64,000 nt of DNA from Mucor racemosus (GCA_027405735.1 JAPEHQ010000011.1:806001-870000), one strand, 5' to 3'; counted from the stretch's first letter, positions 48,006-59,160 are shown. A program made the numbers and translations. The notes: generated from the letters alone by a model not told the origin.

Positions 48006-49509
48006 ATGACACAACGTAGAGTAGTAGTTACTGGATTAGGCCTTGTAAGCCCTTTAGGTGTAGGTGTAAAGACTGTTTGGAAAAATTTGTTGGAAGGTCA
48101 ATGTGGTATCATATCATTAGCTGAACGCGAGGGCTATGAAAAATTACCTGTGAGAATCGCAGCAGAAGTACCCAAAGGTAGTTTTGAAGATGGAAAGTTT
48201 ACAGCAAGTGAATGGCTAGACAAAGGAGTATGTAATATTTGTACATTTTTCTGATTTCAAAACTGATTCATAAATCCTAGGATGATAGAACAATGGCCAA
48301 GTTTTCTCATTTTGCGATCGCAGCAGCTCGTCAAGCTATCAATGATGCACAATGGATACCCGAAACTGATTTGGATAAAGAAAGAACGGTAAAAAAAAAA
48401 GAAAGAAAACTATTGATATACTTGATGAATTGTATCTAACAAAAAAAGAAAGGGTGTTTGCATTGGCTCTGGAATGGGAAGTTTGGAAGATATTGTTGAC
48501 ACATCAACTGCTTATTCATCAGGCGTAAAGTTATAATTCGCATGAATAATGTTAATATGAAACTCTAAATTCCAAAAATTGACAGGGTTATAGAAAAGTA
48601 TCACCCATGTTCGTCCCTAGAATTTTGATCAACATGGCAGCAGGTCATCTTACCATGAAATATGGATTCCAAGTAAGTAAATCCCAAGGTTTATTTCACA
48701 ATACGAGGTATATTGAACCTGTTTAGGGACCCAATCATGCAGTATCCACAGCTTGTACAACAGGTGCTCATGCCATTGGAGACGCAATGCGATTTATTCA
48801 ATACGGCGATGCCGATGTTATGATTGCCGGTGGAACTGAAGCCTCCGTACATCCATTAGCTATTGCAGGTTTTGCACGAGCCAAATCCCTCGCCTCACAA
48901 TACGAAGACAATCCAACCGAAGCCTCACGACCTTTTGACAAGGATAGATCTGGATTTGTTATGGGAGAAGGGTCTGGTGTTGTAGTTTTAGAGGAATATG
49001 AGCATGCTAAAAAGAGAGAAGCTAAAATATATGCAGAATTAAAGGGTTATGGTCTTTCTGGTGATGCTCATCATATGACATCTCCACCAGAAAATGGACA
49101 AGGAGCTATTCGATCCATGCGACGTGCATTACAAGTATCTGGACTCTCACCAGCAGATATAGATTATGTGAATGCACATGCTACAAGCACACCTGCTGGA
49201 GATGTGGCAGAAAATAGAGCTATCAAAACAGTCTTTGATGGTCATTGGGACAATTTAAGTGTGTCTTCCACAAAGGGAGCAACAGGTCATTTATTAGGTG
49301 CTGCTGGAGCTGTAGAAGCTATTTTCTCAATTTTATCTGTAAAAAACAATATTATCCCTCCTACGCTTAACTTGCATAATCCTGCCAATGAAGAATTCAA
49401 TTTGAATTATGTTCCACTTGTCGCTCAAGAAAGACAAGTGAGAGCTGCAATTACAAATAGTTTTGGCTTTGGTGGTACAAATGCTACTTTATGTTTTGCA
49501 AAAGTTTAA
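48006..49509 (+). CDS. Mitochondrial-type 3-oxoacyl-[ACP] synthase (KAS II-like)
   Basis: Reconstructed from five exons: 48006-48227, 48281-48388, 48453-48524, 48586-48672, 48727-49509 (1272 nt, 423 aa). A condensing enzyme of type II fatty-acid synthesis; in fungi the single-domain form (CEM1/OXSM) works in mitochondria and feeds lipoate synthesis. The Cys-His-His triad is Cys173 (STACTTGAH), His314 ([11 protein letters not shown]) and His351 ([12 protein letters not shown]), with the C-terminal glycine-rich [10 protein letters not shown]. The start [11 protein letters not shown] leaves almost no room for a targeting peptide, so mitochondrial import needs an unrecognised N-terminal signal or an upstream exon. 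The stop is 6 bp from the NIPSNAP stop on the other strand. Confidence 0.92.
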
Positions 49510-49515
49510 TTCAAT

Positions 49516-50722
49516 TTATCTCAATGGACTATATGGTAATGGTTTCAATATAAAAGAATTCATGTTATCTACCAAACGCACTACCAAAAATGTACAAATT
49601 AAGAAAATGAATATGATAACAATAAAAAAAAAAAAACGCTATTGTTTCTTACCTGTCTTGTATACTGTTTCTGCCCAACCTTCAGTATTCCATGCATCTT
49701 CTCTTGTTGTTTTTCGTTTTTGCAGATCACTAATCAAAATAAATGTAAGAAGATAAAACTATATACTATACTAAGAACATTTACGGATATGTCCACATAT
49801 GATAAACAGTGTTTAATTCACCCAATTGAGTAAACCAAGCACCAACAGGTTCACAAAACTGGCTTCTACATTCGAGTCCTTTATGCCAATACATTTCCCA
49901 TTCCAATAATCTACCAGGCTTTAAATTGTATTTACGAAGTTCAAAAATACCATTTGTAACCTTTGGAGGTGATGTTTGCCAAAAGTCAAATTCAAGCATG
50001 ATGCCGCTTTCACGAGAAATCAACAATGGTCGAAGATCTTTTATAAATTGAATATGATCAGCGTCATTTTCTAATCTTTCCGAAGTTTGCCTATGGCCGG
50101 GATATCCCTTATATTCCCATATATGAACTTTTTTTTTTTTGTTTGTGTGTGTCAGATGTATGTATATACAAGTTTTAATTTTTATTTATACTTACCAAAT
50201 GAATCTTGCTGTCCAATTTCAACTGACCAACTTCCACATAAATTGACATCGTTCAAAGGATCATTGGCAATTTTTGGGAGATGTTTGGATCTATTTGGCT
50301 GTTTTGTTACAAGATTATTTAATCAACAATCAAGACTATTTCACTTACACTAAATCCTTATATTCATCTACTTTCTCAGGCTTCACTCTATGAACTAGAA
50401 TGAAAACAAATTAATTTATATATTACTACTCACATGTGAAAAAAAAAAAAAACTTACACTGAAGTTCATGCACATATTTTCCTCTTGCTAACATCTTTGA
50501 ATGTGTTTGATTTTCAATTTCTCTAATTTTCTTGGATCCATAGAGAACAGCTTCAATGATTTCATTTGCACGTCCTTGTTTTGGTTCTTCTTTCGATTTA
50601 ATATCTTTTCCTTCGAAAAAAGAGTTTACGATTTGAGTATGAAATAGCCTCACAGTACTACTTGCTTTTTTGCTAATGATAGGTAAATTATAACGTTGAG
50701 ACCGAATAAATCTAGACAACAT
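49516..50722 (-). CDS. NIPSNAP family protein
   Basis: Reconstructed from six exons: 50722-50458, 50394-50349, 50290-50196, 50127-49785, 49729-49653, 49580-49516 (891 nt, 296 aa). The N-terminus is basic and hydroxylated without acidic residues (MLSRFIRSQRYNLPIISKKA), a typical mitochondrial presequence. Family markers are VHELQFHRVKPEKVDEYKDL, HIWEYKGYPGHRQTSERLEN, the second-repeat FELRKYNLKPG and HMWTYPDLQKR. The small last exon gives the conserved end (PLPYSPLR). NIPSNAP proteins are mitochondrial-matrix ferredoxin-like-fold proteins linked in animals to mitophagy; the fungal role is undefined. Confidence 0.9.
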
Positions 50723-51321
50723 TTTCGTTCTATATTGTAAAGAATAAAGAAAAGAAAAGGAAAGAAAAGAAACAATGTAGTCTATTGATTAAATAAATAC
50801 TAAACCATCAAAATCATCATATCGACATAACAAACAAACAGCAGAAGAGTGTTTGATCCGGTCACATCAACAATAACAACATATATTCACACACTCTGTC
50901 ACACTAAAATATCGCATGAAAAAGCTTACTTTATGCATCTTTCAAAATAAAAAATATCCGCATAAACTATATGCTCTTAGTATTCAAATAAACGTAATAT
51001 TTCGTCTTTGGCTCTTATTTTGATATATTTAAAAACTCTTTGAAAAGAAGGCATACCATGTTTAAAAAAAAACGAGTTTTTACAGACCGATAGGCCTTTT
51101 TTTTCAAGAAATTATCAAAAAATAACTATTTTTATGCATTTTTTTCCATATAAAAAATATTAGATCAAACTATATGTATTTGATAATGACCTCATGCAAA
51201 AAAAAAACATATCTAACTAGCAAACATCTCTTGATAATAATATTTAAAAATGTGGTATTTATTTCTAAAAAGCTGTAAATTTTCCAAGCACCGACATTTT
51301 TCGCTTCAAACCACAAACAAT
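50723..51321. other. Intergenic, no gene recognised
   Basis: About 600 bp between two minus-strand genes, containing the NIPSNAP promoter and the 3' end of the mS34-like gene. AT-rich with homopolymer runs. Confidence 0.5.
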
Positions 51322-51806
51322 TCATGCATCGAAAGGTGTCCATTTATATTTAAGACCACCTTTAATTTCTACTGGTTTACCATCCAACATGGTATGTCCT
51401 AGGTGCAATATGTTTAGATTCTGATTTTGTGCACCAATTGTGTTGTATTGTTTTACCTTTCATTACTTGAACACCCCAAGCACGGCCATTTTTACCTTCC
51501 TACATTTTAACATTCTGTCAATATATTAAAGAAAATAATGAATAGATATAATATATATATATTTATATTGACCTCTTTCAGGTTTACTTTGGTAACTTCA
51601 TAGTAACTGTTTTTTAATGTAGGGTTATTGACAAACTTATTTGGGACCTATGACCGAGTCAGTGTGTGTGTACATGTTGCAAACAAATCAAACCAAATCA
51701 AATCAACCCCCCACCCCAAACTTACAATTCTACTTCCAACACCTTCATTGGGAAGAGTACGTAATAATTGAAATAAATTTTTACCACCTTTTGTAACTGC
51801 ACTCAT
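51322..51806 (-). CDS. Mitochondrial small-subunit protein mS34-like
   Basis: Reconstructed from four exons: 51806-51726, 51647-51573, 51499-51457, 51398-51322 (276 nt, 91 aa). The segments NLFQLLRTLPNEGVGSRIV and GKNGRAWGVQVMKG resemble the core of MRPS34/mS34 of the mitochondrial ribosome small subunit; the tail is GGLKYKWTPFDA. It is shorter than animal MRPS34. The second intron has an unusual GTCAAT donor, but frame continuity requires it. Assignment rests on motif similarity only. Confidence 0.7.
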
Positions 51807-51924
51807 GGTTTTTAATGTAATGTAATGAAAAAAAAAGAGAGAGACAAAAAATCCACCCCAACCCACCCTAGTATATCAATTATTATCTAAATCCCGGTGT
51901 AGTAATAAACCAAAAAAAATTTAT

Positions 51925-53064
51925 TTAATTCTGTTTCTTATCTTCAGTTACAACTGTAGGAACTGATGAAGAAGATGAAGGTTTCTTTACCCAACTAGCA
52001 AGATAACCACCCCAAGTAGGTGCAGATGTATCAGATGGTTTCTGAGTTGTCAGATCTGGTGTTGCATTTGCACTATTTCCTTCTTTAATATTGACATACG
52101 ATTGTAAAGAATCATGACTATCCGTACGATCTAATTTGTTATTGTTATCTTCTGCCGCAGTAGTTGTGGTGGTAGTTACAGTAGTAGTACCACTGTTAAT
52201 AGGAGTTGATGCTTCAATTTTAACAGGTGGTGCTGATTGTAATGTTTGTGATGTTGTTTGTAATGATGATGATGATAATGATGAAGGGGTATCTTTGTAT
52301 TGTTGTTGGTATCTATTTGCTGCAGTTGTAATTAATGTGGAGAATAAATTATATGGATTAATAATATATCCTCCTGTTCCATTATCAATTGCTTGTGGTT
52401 GTTCAGCAGGCTTATTTGTCTGCTCAGCAGATAAACTATGAGTTGTTTCTTCATTTTCATGACCCTATATATATATATATACTTGTTATTACTTGTATTG
52501 ATCTACTATAATTATATACATGTAACAAACCTTGAAAACTGTATCTGTAATTACTCTCTTTATGCTTTCAATCAATTGCTTTCCATATAACACAATGGTT
52601 TCCTTTAATTTTGCTTGAATCTCCAAAAGCGCATTATCGATATGCTGTTCATGTGAATGTAAGAAAGGGTCAAGGTATCTTGTATAAAACACAGATGTTC
52701 CCTACAAATTTTTTTATATTTTTAGATATCCAATTTGATAGTATAAAAATCCATTAATTTACTTGAGTTTGAGGCAGAATGAGCCATAATACAATCACTA
52801 ATTTGAGCTCAGTATAGAAAGGAATCCTGTTGATAGATATAAGAAAATGATATTCTCTCTTTCTTTTTTCTCGATAGTTTACCAGAATAAAAATATATCC
52901 GAAAAATATTCAATCGAAAGATAAGTAATTGAAACAATCCAAAAGGTCAAAAGAGATCCAAATTCTTGTTGATTATTGACTTTAATGGCCTTGTAACAAA
53001 TATAAGCAGGATATAATTGCAAAAGACCTAATTTAACACAAAAGTATATAGCAGACGTTATCAT
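51925..53064 (-). CDS. YOP1/REEP (TB2/DP1/HVA22) ER-shaping protein
   Basis: Reconstructed from four exons: 53064-52883, 52826-52763, 52701-52531, 52464-51925 (957 nt, 318 aa). The N-terminal 85 residues hold the TB2/DP1/HVA22 region: LGLLQLYPAYICYKAIK, then LLTFWIVSITYLSIEYF and FYTELKLVIVLWLILPQTQG. This hairpin family bends ER tubules. A helical amphipathic stretch follows (RYLDPFLHSHEQHID ... KLKETIVLYGKQLIE). The long C-terminal tail is Ser/Thr/Gln-rich and disordered, longer than in yeast Yop1, resembling the REEP1-4 subgroup layout. Confidence 0.9.
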
Positions 53065-53684
53065 ATTTTGTTGTTGATAAAAAAAAAAAGAAAAATAAAT
53101 AAAAAAGAGCCTTTTTCTCCTATATGTATTATGCTTTATACAACAACAAAAAAAGCGGCATTTGGTTGGAAATGTTGTATACCTTATTTCACATCAGCCG
53201 GGCTGTCAGCTGAACGAGAAAAAAAGGGGGGAAATGTAGTGGATATAAGCTTTACAAGTAGTACCAATCAATGCCTTGAATGTGAGTTAGTATATATTCG
53301 CACATTACCTGTGAAATATAAATAGGGTTTAAGCAAATATGTCATATAGCACCATTATTTAAAATAATGTGGTCCCTAAAGTCATTTATTATATTCATGA
53401 AAATGTAACATGAGCTAATGATGGCACATTATTACAGCTCCTGAGTAAAAATTGATTAAACTTTATAGCATGAAAAAAAACATATATAGTCTATTAATAT
53501 TGTTGCATACATAAATATACAAAATGTCTCATTAGTAGCTATAGAACCAATCGTAACTGTAATGAAAAATCCTTCATATAATAAATCATTTGTCAAAATG
53601 TAGTGAAAATGTTTCTCGTTATGCATAATTTTTTATTTATTTATTTATTATTATTATTATCATTCAATTCATTCAATTACGCTT
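53065..53684. other. Intergenic, no gene recognised
   Basis: About 620 bp between minus-strand genes, AT-rich. A plus-strand frame here is not protein-like and is ignored. Confidence 0.5.
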
Positions 53685-53954
53685 TTACAAAATAGCATCT
53701 TCCAAGCTTTCATTGCGTTCTTTACAAGAAACAGAAGCAGATTTTTGCAATAAAGAATCAAATACAATAGCAGGATTTTGGTTTATTGCAATTTTCTTTG
53801 CTTCAATGTCAACCCATCTTGTAGCAGAAGCTTCGGGGATGTTTAAAGATGCAGCCTTCATCAATTCAGGTCTCATTTGTTGAATTATCTTTTGAATTAA
53901 AAAGGCATCTTGTTGAATAGTCTTTTGTAAATTGATTGCAGTCGGAAAAGTCAT
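53685..53954 (-). CDS. Hypothetical 89-aa protein
   Basis: Single exon, 89 aa. It is predominantly helical in composition, starting MTFPTAINLQKTIQQDAFLI, with QQMRPELMKAASLNIPEASA in the middle and a Lys/Glu-containing tail. There is no membrane segment or recognised motif. The ATG lies in an AAAAATG context with an A/G-rich leader and a following 140-bp gap to the next gene, so it looks like a real gene. The family is not recognised. Confidence 0.6.
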   Translation of the reverse strand: MTFPTAINLQKTIQQDAFLIQKIIQQMRPELMKAASLNIPEASATRWVDIEAKKIAINQNPAIVFDSLLQKSASVSCKERNESLEDAIL

Positions 53955-54093
53955 TTTTTAGATGAAAGAAAGAAAAAGAGATATTTTTTAATGCAAAATC
54001 TGCATCAAATCGACACCCAATTTATAGGCCTTTTTTTTTCATATCTTATCTTTTATTCCCATTTCAGTATGATATTCACACACACGCTCAAAT

Positions 54094-55670
54094 CTATTTT
54101 ATATAATCGTGGTATAGCTGTTTAGCTGCATCTATCGTTCCGAAAGTGGCACAAAAGATACCCACCATAGCTACTATGAAACAGACAATAGCTTCATAGT
54201 CTGTTTTTTGGTTACGGTACCAATTTAATTTTAACCAAAATATGGAAGGTAACACAAAAGATAAGGTATCTGATAAGATACTTCCAACCAATGCCATGAA
54301 ATCAGAAAAATAAGGTATAAACATTGCGAAAATCCCACAAACTACGACTTGGCCAATACGTACAGTGATTCGCATGAGATTGCTGCTAGTAGCATTTTCT
54401 ATCTTTAACCACGATTCAATTCTCGTGGTAAATACATATAAATAAAACGGAATCACCAAAATTACATGAACTGTAATCACAAACATTGCAACGTTTTGTG
54501 ATGATCCTACAGGTAAACTTTTGTAAACGGGTGATTGAACATGATCACCAAAAACATGGTAGCAAACTAGACCCATTGTAAAGTACATGATGCTAATAAC
54601 ACATGTGGATACCAACAGTACTTTGGGCCATCTTTTTGGTGTGATCATTGAAGCTTCTAAATGTGGGTATATAACATGGCCACAATAAGAAAAACTAAAT
54701 GTGCTAAATGCAATTGGAATATTTTTAAGTATTGCAATGTCATGATGTGCAGCATGAATTTTTTCTGTATAATCTGAAGACATGGAAACAACGCAGACAA
54801 CCAGTAATAAACAAACAGTACATAACGAAGCAAATGTGCTGTTTTTCTGCTTTGTGAGAAACTATATATATATATACAAAATTCATGCAACTTTCACTCA
54901 CCTTAAAAATGAAACATCCTTCATATTCCTCACCAATATAAACGGTACGCCAATCACAATAGCTATAACCCAAATACATGCTCTTCTTCCTAACCAAACG
55001 AATCCATTCTGTACCAATATATCAGAGATATTCTCGCTTGCTATTATCATGTAAATTGTAGGCGTCAAAAACAAGAATGCCTGAGAAAAGATCCATCCAA
55101 TTATTTGCCCTGGTTTACCAAAAGCAGCAAATCCAATGTCTGCATAATCTTTTAATCTCCCACCGCCATTGCACCTAGAATAAAGCATTAATTCAGGTAC
55201 CAAAACAACTGAACGGCCTTACTTTTCTGAATATAGACACTTAATTAAAATGATGCCAGTGAAATGTGACATACAAGCACTTGCAATCAAGTATAATAAA
55301 CCTATCCAACCTGACTGACTTAGAGCATGTGCAATGGCCAATATTCCTGTACCTGCCACCACACAACTAGTATAAAAATGTTTGTATTTATATGTAATCA
55401 TACACGGTAAGTATAAATTTACATGATGCTGGATAATGTATTTGTATTCGATACATTTCTTTTTAAGCCTTCTTGCTCTTCTAATATCTCTTGCTCATTT
55501 ATTGTTGATTCCATTTCAACATATTTAACTGCATTGTCTATTAATGGTGATGGTGGTGGCGGTGGTGATGGCAATTTTATCACCTGCTCTATTGGAATTA
55601 GCTCAATTATATCAACATCTTGTATGTTTTCATCATGATTAAATTTAGTTGGAGCAGATGTTGATCTCAT
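54094..55670 (-). CDS. Amino-acid/auxin permease family transporter (AVT/SLC36-38-like)
   Basis: Reconstructed from four exons: 55670-55423, 55366-55223, 55174-54902, 54838-54094 (1410 nt, 469 aa). A cytosolic acidic/Pro-rich N-terminus (SPPPPPSPL) precedes about ten membrane segments. The first transmembrane motif, VVAGTGILAIAHALSQSGW, is the conserved Gly-rich start of the AAAP superfamily. Later family features are FSFSYCGHVIYPHLEASM and a C-terminal LVGSILSDTLSFVLPSIFWL. It is likely a proton-coupled amino-acid transporter of the vacuolar AVT type; the substrate is not predictable. The fourth exon's acceptor was chosen among several AGs because only it preserves frame. Confidence 0.9.
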
Positions 55671-55822
55671 GGTGAAAAAGATATTAAAAGAAAAAAAAAG
55701 TAAATGATACAGAAATCCCTCAAAAATCAATTTATAATGGTAATAAACTCGGTAAAAAAATTGCCGTTTTATTTATTGTATAGATATATTTTCAATAGAT
55801 AAAATTTAAAAACGAACAACAT

Positions 55823-55824
<2 letters not shown>

Positions 55825-55859
<35 letters not shown>
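55825..55859. repeat. GA microsatellite
   Basis: About 17 GA units upstream of the transporter and downstream of the HMG-box gene, in a purine-rich tract reaching about 55890. Confidence 0.95.
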
Positions 55860-55863
<4 letters not shown>

Positions 55864-55974
55864 GAGAGAGGAAGAGGGGGGTAAAAGGGTATTTTTTACT
55901 ATAAAAGTTTTTCATTATATTTTTTCTTACATTTATTTGAGCTAAAACGAGACCCCCCTTGTTTTTGCTTGGAT

Positions 55975-56621
55975 TTATTTCTTTTTGTGCTTCTTCTTAC
56001 TATCAGAAGAAGATTCATGAGATGATGATTTCTTGGACTTTTTCTTCTCCTTCTTTTCAGAAACGGGCTCAGCGATGGGTTGTTCGGCCTTACGTTTAGT
56101 TGGTGTAGATTCGGCAGGCTCGCCCAAAGTAGCTTTATAAGTCTTTGTTTCCTTATCAAATCTTGCCTTTTCCTTCTCGGCGGCCTTTACAAAAGGTTGC
56201 TTTTCCTTATCAGTTAAAGCGTTCCATTTTTCACCAATAAGCTTAGCAATATCAACAGGACGAACATTAGGATGTTGCTTGACTACATCAGGACGAACAG
56301 ATTGAGAATAAAGCATGTAACTACTCAAGTTTCTTTTAGGAGCATTGGGGTCTCTTTCAGGCTTCTTCTTTTTAGTTTTATCGGTAGTACCCGAGGCGGC
56401 ACCAGCGGAGCCATTGCTTGAAGCGTTGGCCTCTGAACTAGCAGAAGATTCGCTAGAGTTTAATAAAATTTCAGAAAACTCTTTCAAGTTTTTTGTTAAA
56501 TTTTGAATAACTTGATCAATCTAATAATAACAGAATAAAAAATTTAGACTTTTTGTTTGATGAAACCTCAACTTTAAATAAATTTACTTACGCGACTTCT
56601 ATCACTAACTTGTAAAACCAT
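55975..56621 (-). CDS. HMG-box chromatin protein (NHP6/HMGB-like)
   Basis: Two exons, 56621-56592 and 56520-55975 (576 nt, 191 aa). The ten-residue first exon (MVLQVSDRSR) is joined in frame to IDQVIQNLTKNLKEFSEILL. A Ser/Ala-rich stretch and a basic KKKKPERDPNAPKR precede the HMG box at about residues 70-138 (NLSSYMLYSQSVRPDVV, IGEKWNALTDKEKQPF, ARFDKETKTY). The tail alternates Lys- and Ser-rich runs and ends in KKKHKKK. It is a non-sequence-specific DNA-bending protein; the N-terminal helix beyond the box is not in Nhp6 and may mediate dimerisation. Confidence 0.92.
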
Positions 56622-57129
56622 TTTATTGTTTATGGGAAAAAAGAACGAAATAAAAAGGAATCGTTTCCGCCCAAAATTTTAAAAGGAAAAAAAAAATTTG
56701 TTTTCCTTGGGCTGGTTTGCCCTCGTTTGCTGGGCATTTTAGGCCGGGATGATTGGGTTAAAAATAAAATTTTAAGGCGACTTAAAAAAGAAGGGCTTTT
56801 TATTTAGTAGGGGGGGTTCGGGGAAGCGTTGTGTGTAGAGGGAGAGGAGGTGGAGGAGGAGAGGAGGGGATTTGTTGTTGTTTTTTTCTCGGCCGAAAAT
56901 GGAAGGGGGGTTAGGGGCGGATTTCATCTAGATATTCGAGTTTCCGAATTTATTGAGCACACACCTCAAGGAAAGCAACAATATATCAAATAGTGAAACT
57001 GTTTAATATATTAAATGTTTAACAATATATATATATATATAAAACATGATGAGATATTTCATCAGGAAAGATTTCTTTTTCTGATTTCCTTTACGTGTTT
57101 TTCATATAAAAAAATAAAAATTTAAAAGT
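56622..57129. promoter_or_regulatory. Divergent promoter region with G-rich and purine tracts
   Basis: About 500 bp between the divergently transcribed HMG-box and TM-SH3 genes. It contains a G/purine-rich tract (about 56811-56880) far richer in G than its surroundings, and a TATA-like tatatatatataaaac at about 57028-57044 before the SH3 gene. Confidence 0.5.
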
Positions 57130-57927
57130 ATGAGCAGTTCTTTTGCAAATAATCCAATTCAAAGTATCAGTGCATTTTCAATTAAATCAAATGCAGTTAC
57201 CACAGCAACAGAAGCGCCCACTGTAGTGTTGGAAACAACTATTTCTCTTATAGCATCTACCGGCATTTCTTCCGTTATTGTACCACAACAATCCTCTGTT
57301 GCCCCCATCTTCAGTTCCCCGTTAATTTCTACCACATCTACCATGACTTCTACTACATCTACACCTACTAATTCATTATCATCTTATCATAAAGATCTAT
57401 CGCATGGAGCATTAGCAGGCATCATTATTGGTTCGGTGATAGGTGGTTTAATGGTTTCAGGGCTCATTTTTTTTCTAATTTTACGTAAAAAACGATCAAA
57501 AAATCAAGAGAAATCATTATTTCCAATTAGTACAGCTGCCATATCTACCACACCACCACAGCATTTTAGACATTCTTACAGAAATTCTACAATGAGTCAA
57601 AATAGTACTCTTAGATCTCTTCATTCACAAAGAATTACAAATGGATTTACACCGTTTACTGCTGCACCTATCGTAACACCAGATTACTCTGTGCATAGTC
57701 CATCAACATCTATTGTAGATGAAAATCTTTGGCAAAATTCACTTCCAATTGGGATTTTTGCAATCGTTTCATCTTATACACAAACTTTAGATGATGAATT
57801 ATACATTCAACCTGGAGATCAAGTTCAAGTTTATACAAAATATGATGACGGTTGGTGTCTTGGTATTAACATGACAAGAGGTGGTTCAAGAGGTGTATTT
57901 CCTCAACATTGCCTAGACAAGAAATAG
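57130..57927 (+). CDS. Single-pass membrane protein with C-terminal SH3 domain
   Basis: Single exon, 265 aa. Residues 1-90 are Ser/Thr-rich, likely O-glycosylated and extracellular, but no classical signal peptide is seen. A TM segment lies at about 94-118 (ALAGIIIGSVIGGLMVSGLI) followed by a basic stop-transfer (RKKRSK). A disordered cytosolic linker leads to an SH3 domain at about 204-264 (IVSSYTQTLDDELYIQPGD, DDGWCLGIN, GVFPQHCL). The layout resembles yeast Fus1-type or wall-sensor proteins by architecture, not clear homology. A plausible partner is the polyproline-rich PAK kinase at 28741-31478; this is inference only. Confidence 0.88.
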   Translation: MSSSFANNPIQSISAFSIKSNAVTTATEAPTVVLETTISLIASTGISSVIVPQQSSVAPIFSSPLISTTSTMTSTTSTPTNSLSSYHKDLSHGALAGIIIGSVIGGLMVSGLIFFLILRKKRSKNQEKSLFPISTAAISTTPPQHFRHSYRNSTMSQNSTLRSLHSQRITNGFTPFTAAPIVTPDYSVHSPSTSIVDENLWQNSLPIGIFAIVSSYTQTLDDELYIQPGDQVQVYTKYDDGWCLGINMTRGGSRGVFPQHCLDKK

Positions 57928-58494
57928 TATCAAATTATGGTTAAACCCGCGCCCGCGCCAACGGTGGCCCACACTCGTGTACGTCGCGCACGCTTCGCAT
58001 GCGAGGTATTGTATTATGTGGCTATTGCCGCCCTCTTCCTCCTCCTTTTTAATTAAATTTTTAATTTGTGTAATATTCTTTTTATTCTTTCCCTTTTGTC
58101 ATGGACCTGTAATTACATATTTCCTGTAAAAATTATGATTGACAACATATATTCGTTCATATAAAACCCGAATCTAGACAAGCCATTATTCTCAATGTTC
58201 ATTTTTTTATATGACAACTTGCTAAATTTGGGAGATCCATGTTAATCATCTTCTTTTACTTCTATTTTCGAGATAATTGTTTATATTGAATAACAAAGCG
58301 TACAAGAAAAAAAAAAAAAAAAAAAAAAAGTAAGCGAACCAAAAAATCAAGGTACCTTTTCTGGGTAACCTTTTTCGATCTCTTTATATAAAAAGGCATG
58401 CAAGTTTGACATGTTTTTTTTTTATCTTCATCAATTCTCTAGTCTCCCAATTTTTTTTGATAAAAAATTCCCCTTCCCCATCCCTATTTAAAAG
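57928..58494. other. Intergenic with a GC-rich patch and TATA box
   Basis: A roughly 65-bp patch at about 57945-58012 is unusually GC- and CpG-rich for this region (cgtgtacgtcgcgcacg, cgcttcgcatgcgag). A poly(A) run lies at 58309-58329. A TATA-like tttatataaaaaggc near 58383-58397 lies about 100 bp upstream of the next ATG and is its probable core promoter. Confidence 0.6.
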
Positions 58495-59160
58495 ATGAAG
58501 TTTTTATATATTGTTGTTCTTTTTATGGCCATGTTGACATTGGCATCTGCCTTGTCTGATCATGAAAAGCGTCGCCGTCATGAACACAAATATAGAGGTA
58601 AAGGTCGTCGTCATAGATCTTCATTGTCTTCAAGAAGAGCTGCTCAATCTTCCAAGAAATCAAAGAATACTACTACTAAATGGGAAGCTACTACCACTAC
58701 CAAGAAATCAAGAAAGACTACTTCTACCAAGAAATCAACTAAAACTGCTGCTCCTACTACTACTACCACAACAAAGAAATCTTCAACTACTACTCTTACC
58801 ACTAAAAAGGCTTCTCAAACATCCTCTTCCAGTGGTGGCAGTTCAGGTGGCAAATATTCTGGTGAGGGTACTTATTACGATGTTGGACTCGGTTCTTGTG
58901 GTCAAACCGATTCAAATTCACAGTTCGTAGCTGCCTTAAATGCCCCACAAATGAAGAACGGTGATAATCCAAACAATAATCCTCAATGTGGAAAGAAAAT
59001 CAAAGTAACTAATCCTGCCAATGGCAAATCTGTCACTGTTAAACTCGTCGATACATGTCCTCCTTGTGCCAGTGGTGATGTTGATCTTTCTCCAAGCGCT
59101 TTTGCTGCAATTGCTGATATGGATTTGGGTCGTATTCCTATTAAATGGGATTGGGTCTAA
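58495..59160 (+). CDS. Secreted double-psi beta-barrel (expansin/RlpA-like) protein
   Basis: Single exon, 221 aa. The signal peptide is clear (MKFLYIVVLFMAMLTLASAL). A basic segment (HEKRRRHEHKYRGKGRRHR) follows, then a Thr/Lys/Ser-rich linker, then a C-terminal double-psi barrel: GEGTYYDVGLGSCGQTD, AALNAPQM, CGKKIKVTN, VKLVDTCPPCASGDVDLSPS and AFAAI. This is the RlpA-like/expansin-N-terminal family without the carbohydrate-binding expansin C-domain. Four conserved cysteines are present, and the barrel Asp of DTCPPC and Asp of DVDLS are kept. It probably acts in the cell wall; enzymatic activity is not implied. Confidence 0.9.
   Translation: MKFLYIVVLFMAMLTLASALSDHEKRRRHEHKYRGKGRRHRSSLSSRRAAQSSKKSKNTTTKWEATTTTKKSRKTTSTKKSTKTAAPTTTTTTKKSSTTTLTTKKASQTSSSSGGSSGGKYSGEGTYYDVGLGSCGQTDSNSQFVAALNAPQMKNGDNPNNNPQCGKKIKVTNPANGKSVTVKLVDTCPPCASGDVDLSPSAFAAIADMDLGRIPIKWDWV

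Noticed and set aside
53068..53325. 85-codon plus-strand frame upstream of the YOP1-like gene
   Set aside because: Starts in a poly(A)/Lys stretch, no domain-like composition, lies in a promoter region.
57945..58012. GC-rich patch as a possible tRNA
   Set aside because: No TPsiC or D-loop consensus and no acceptor stem found.
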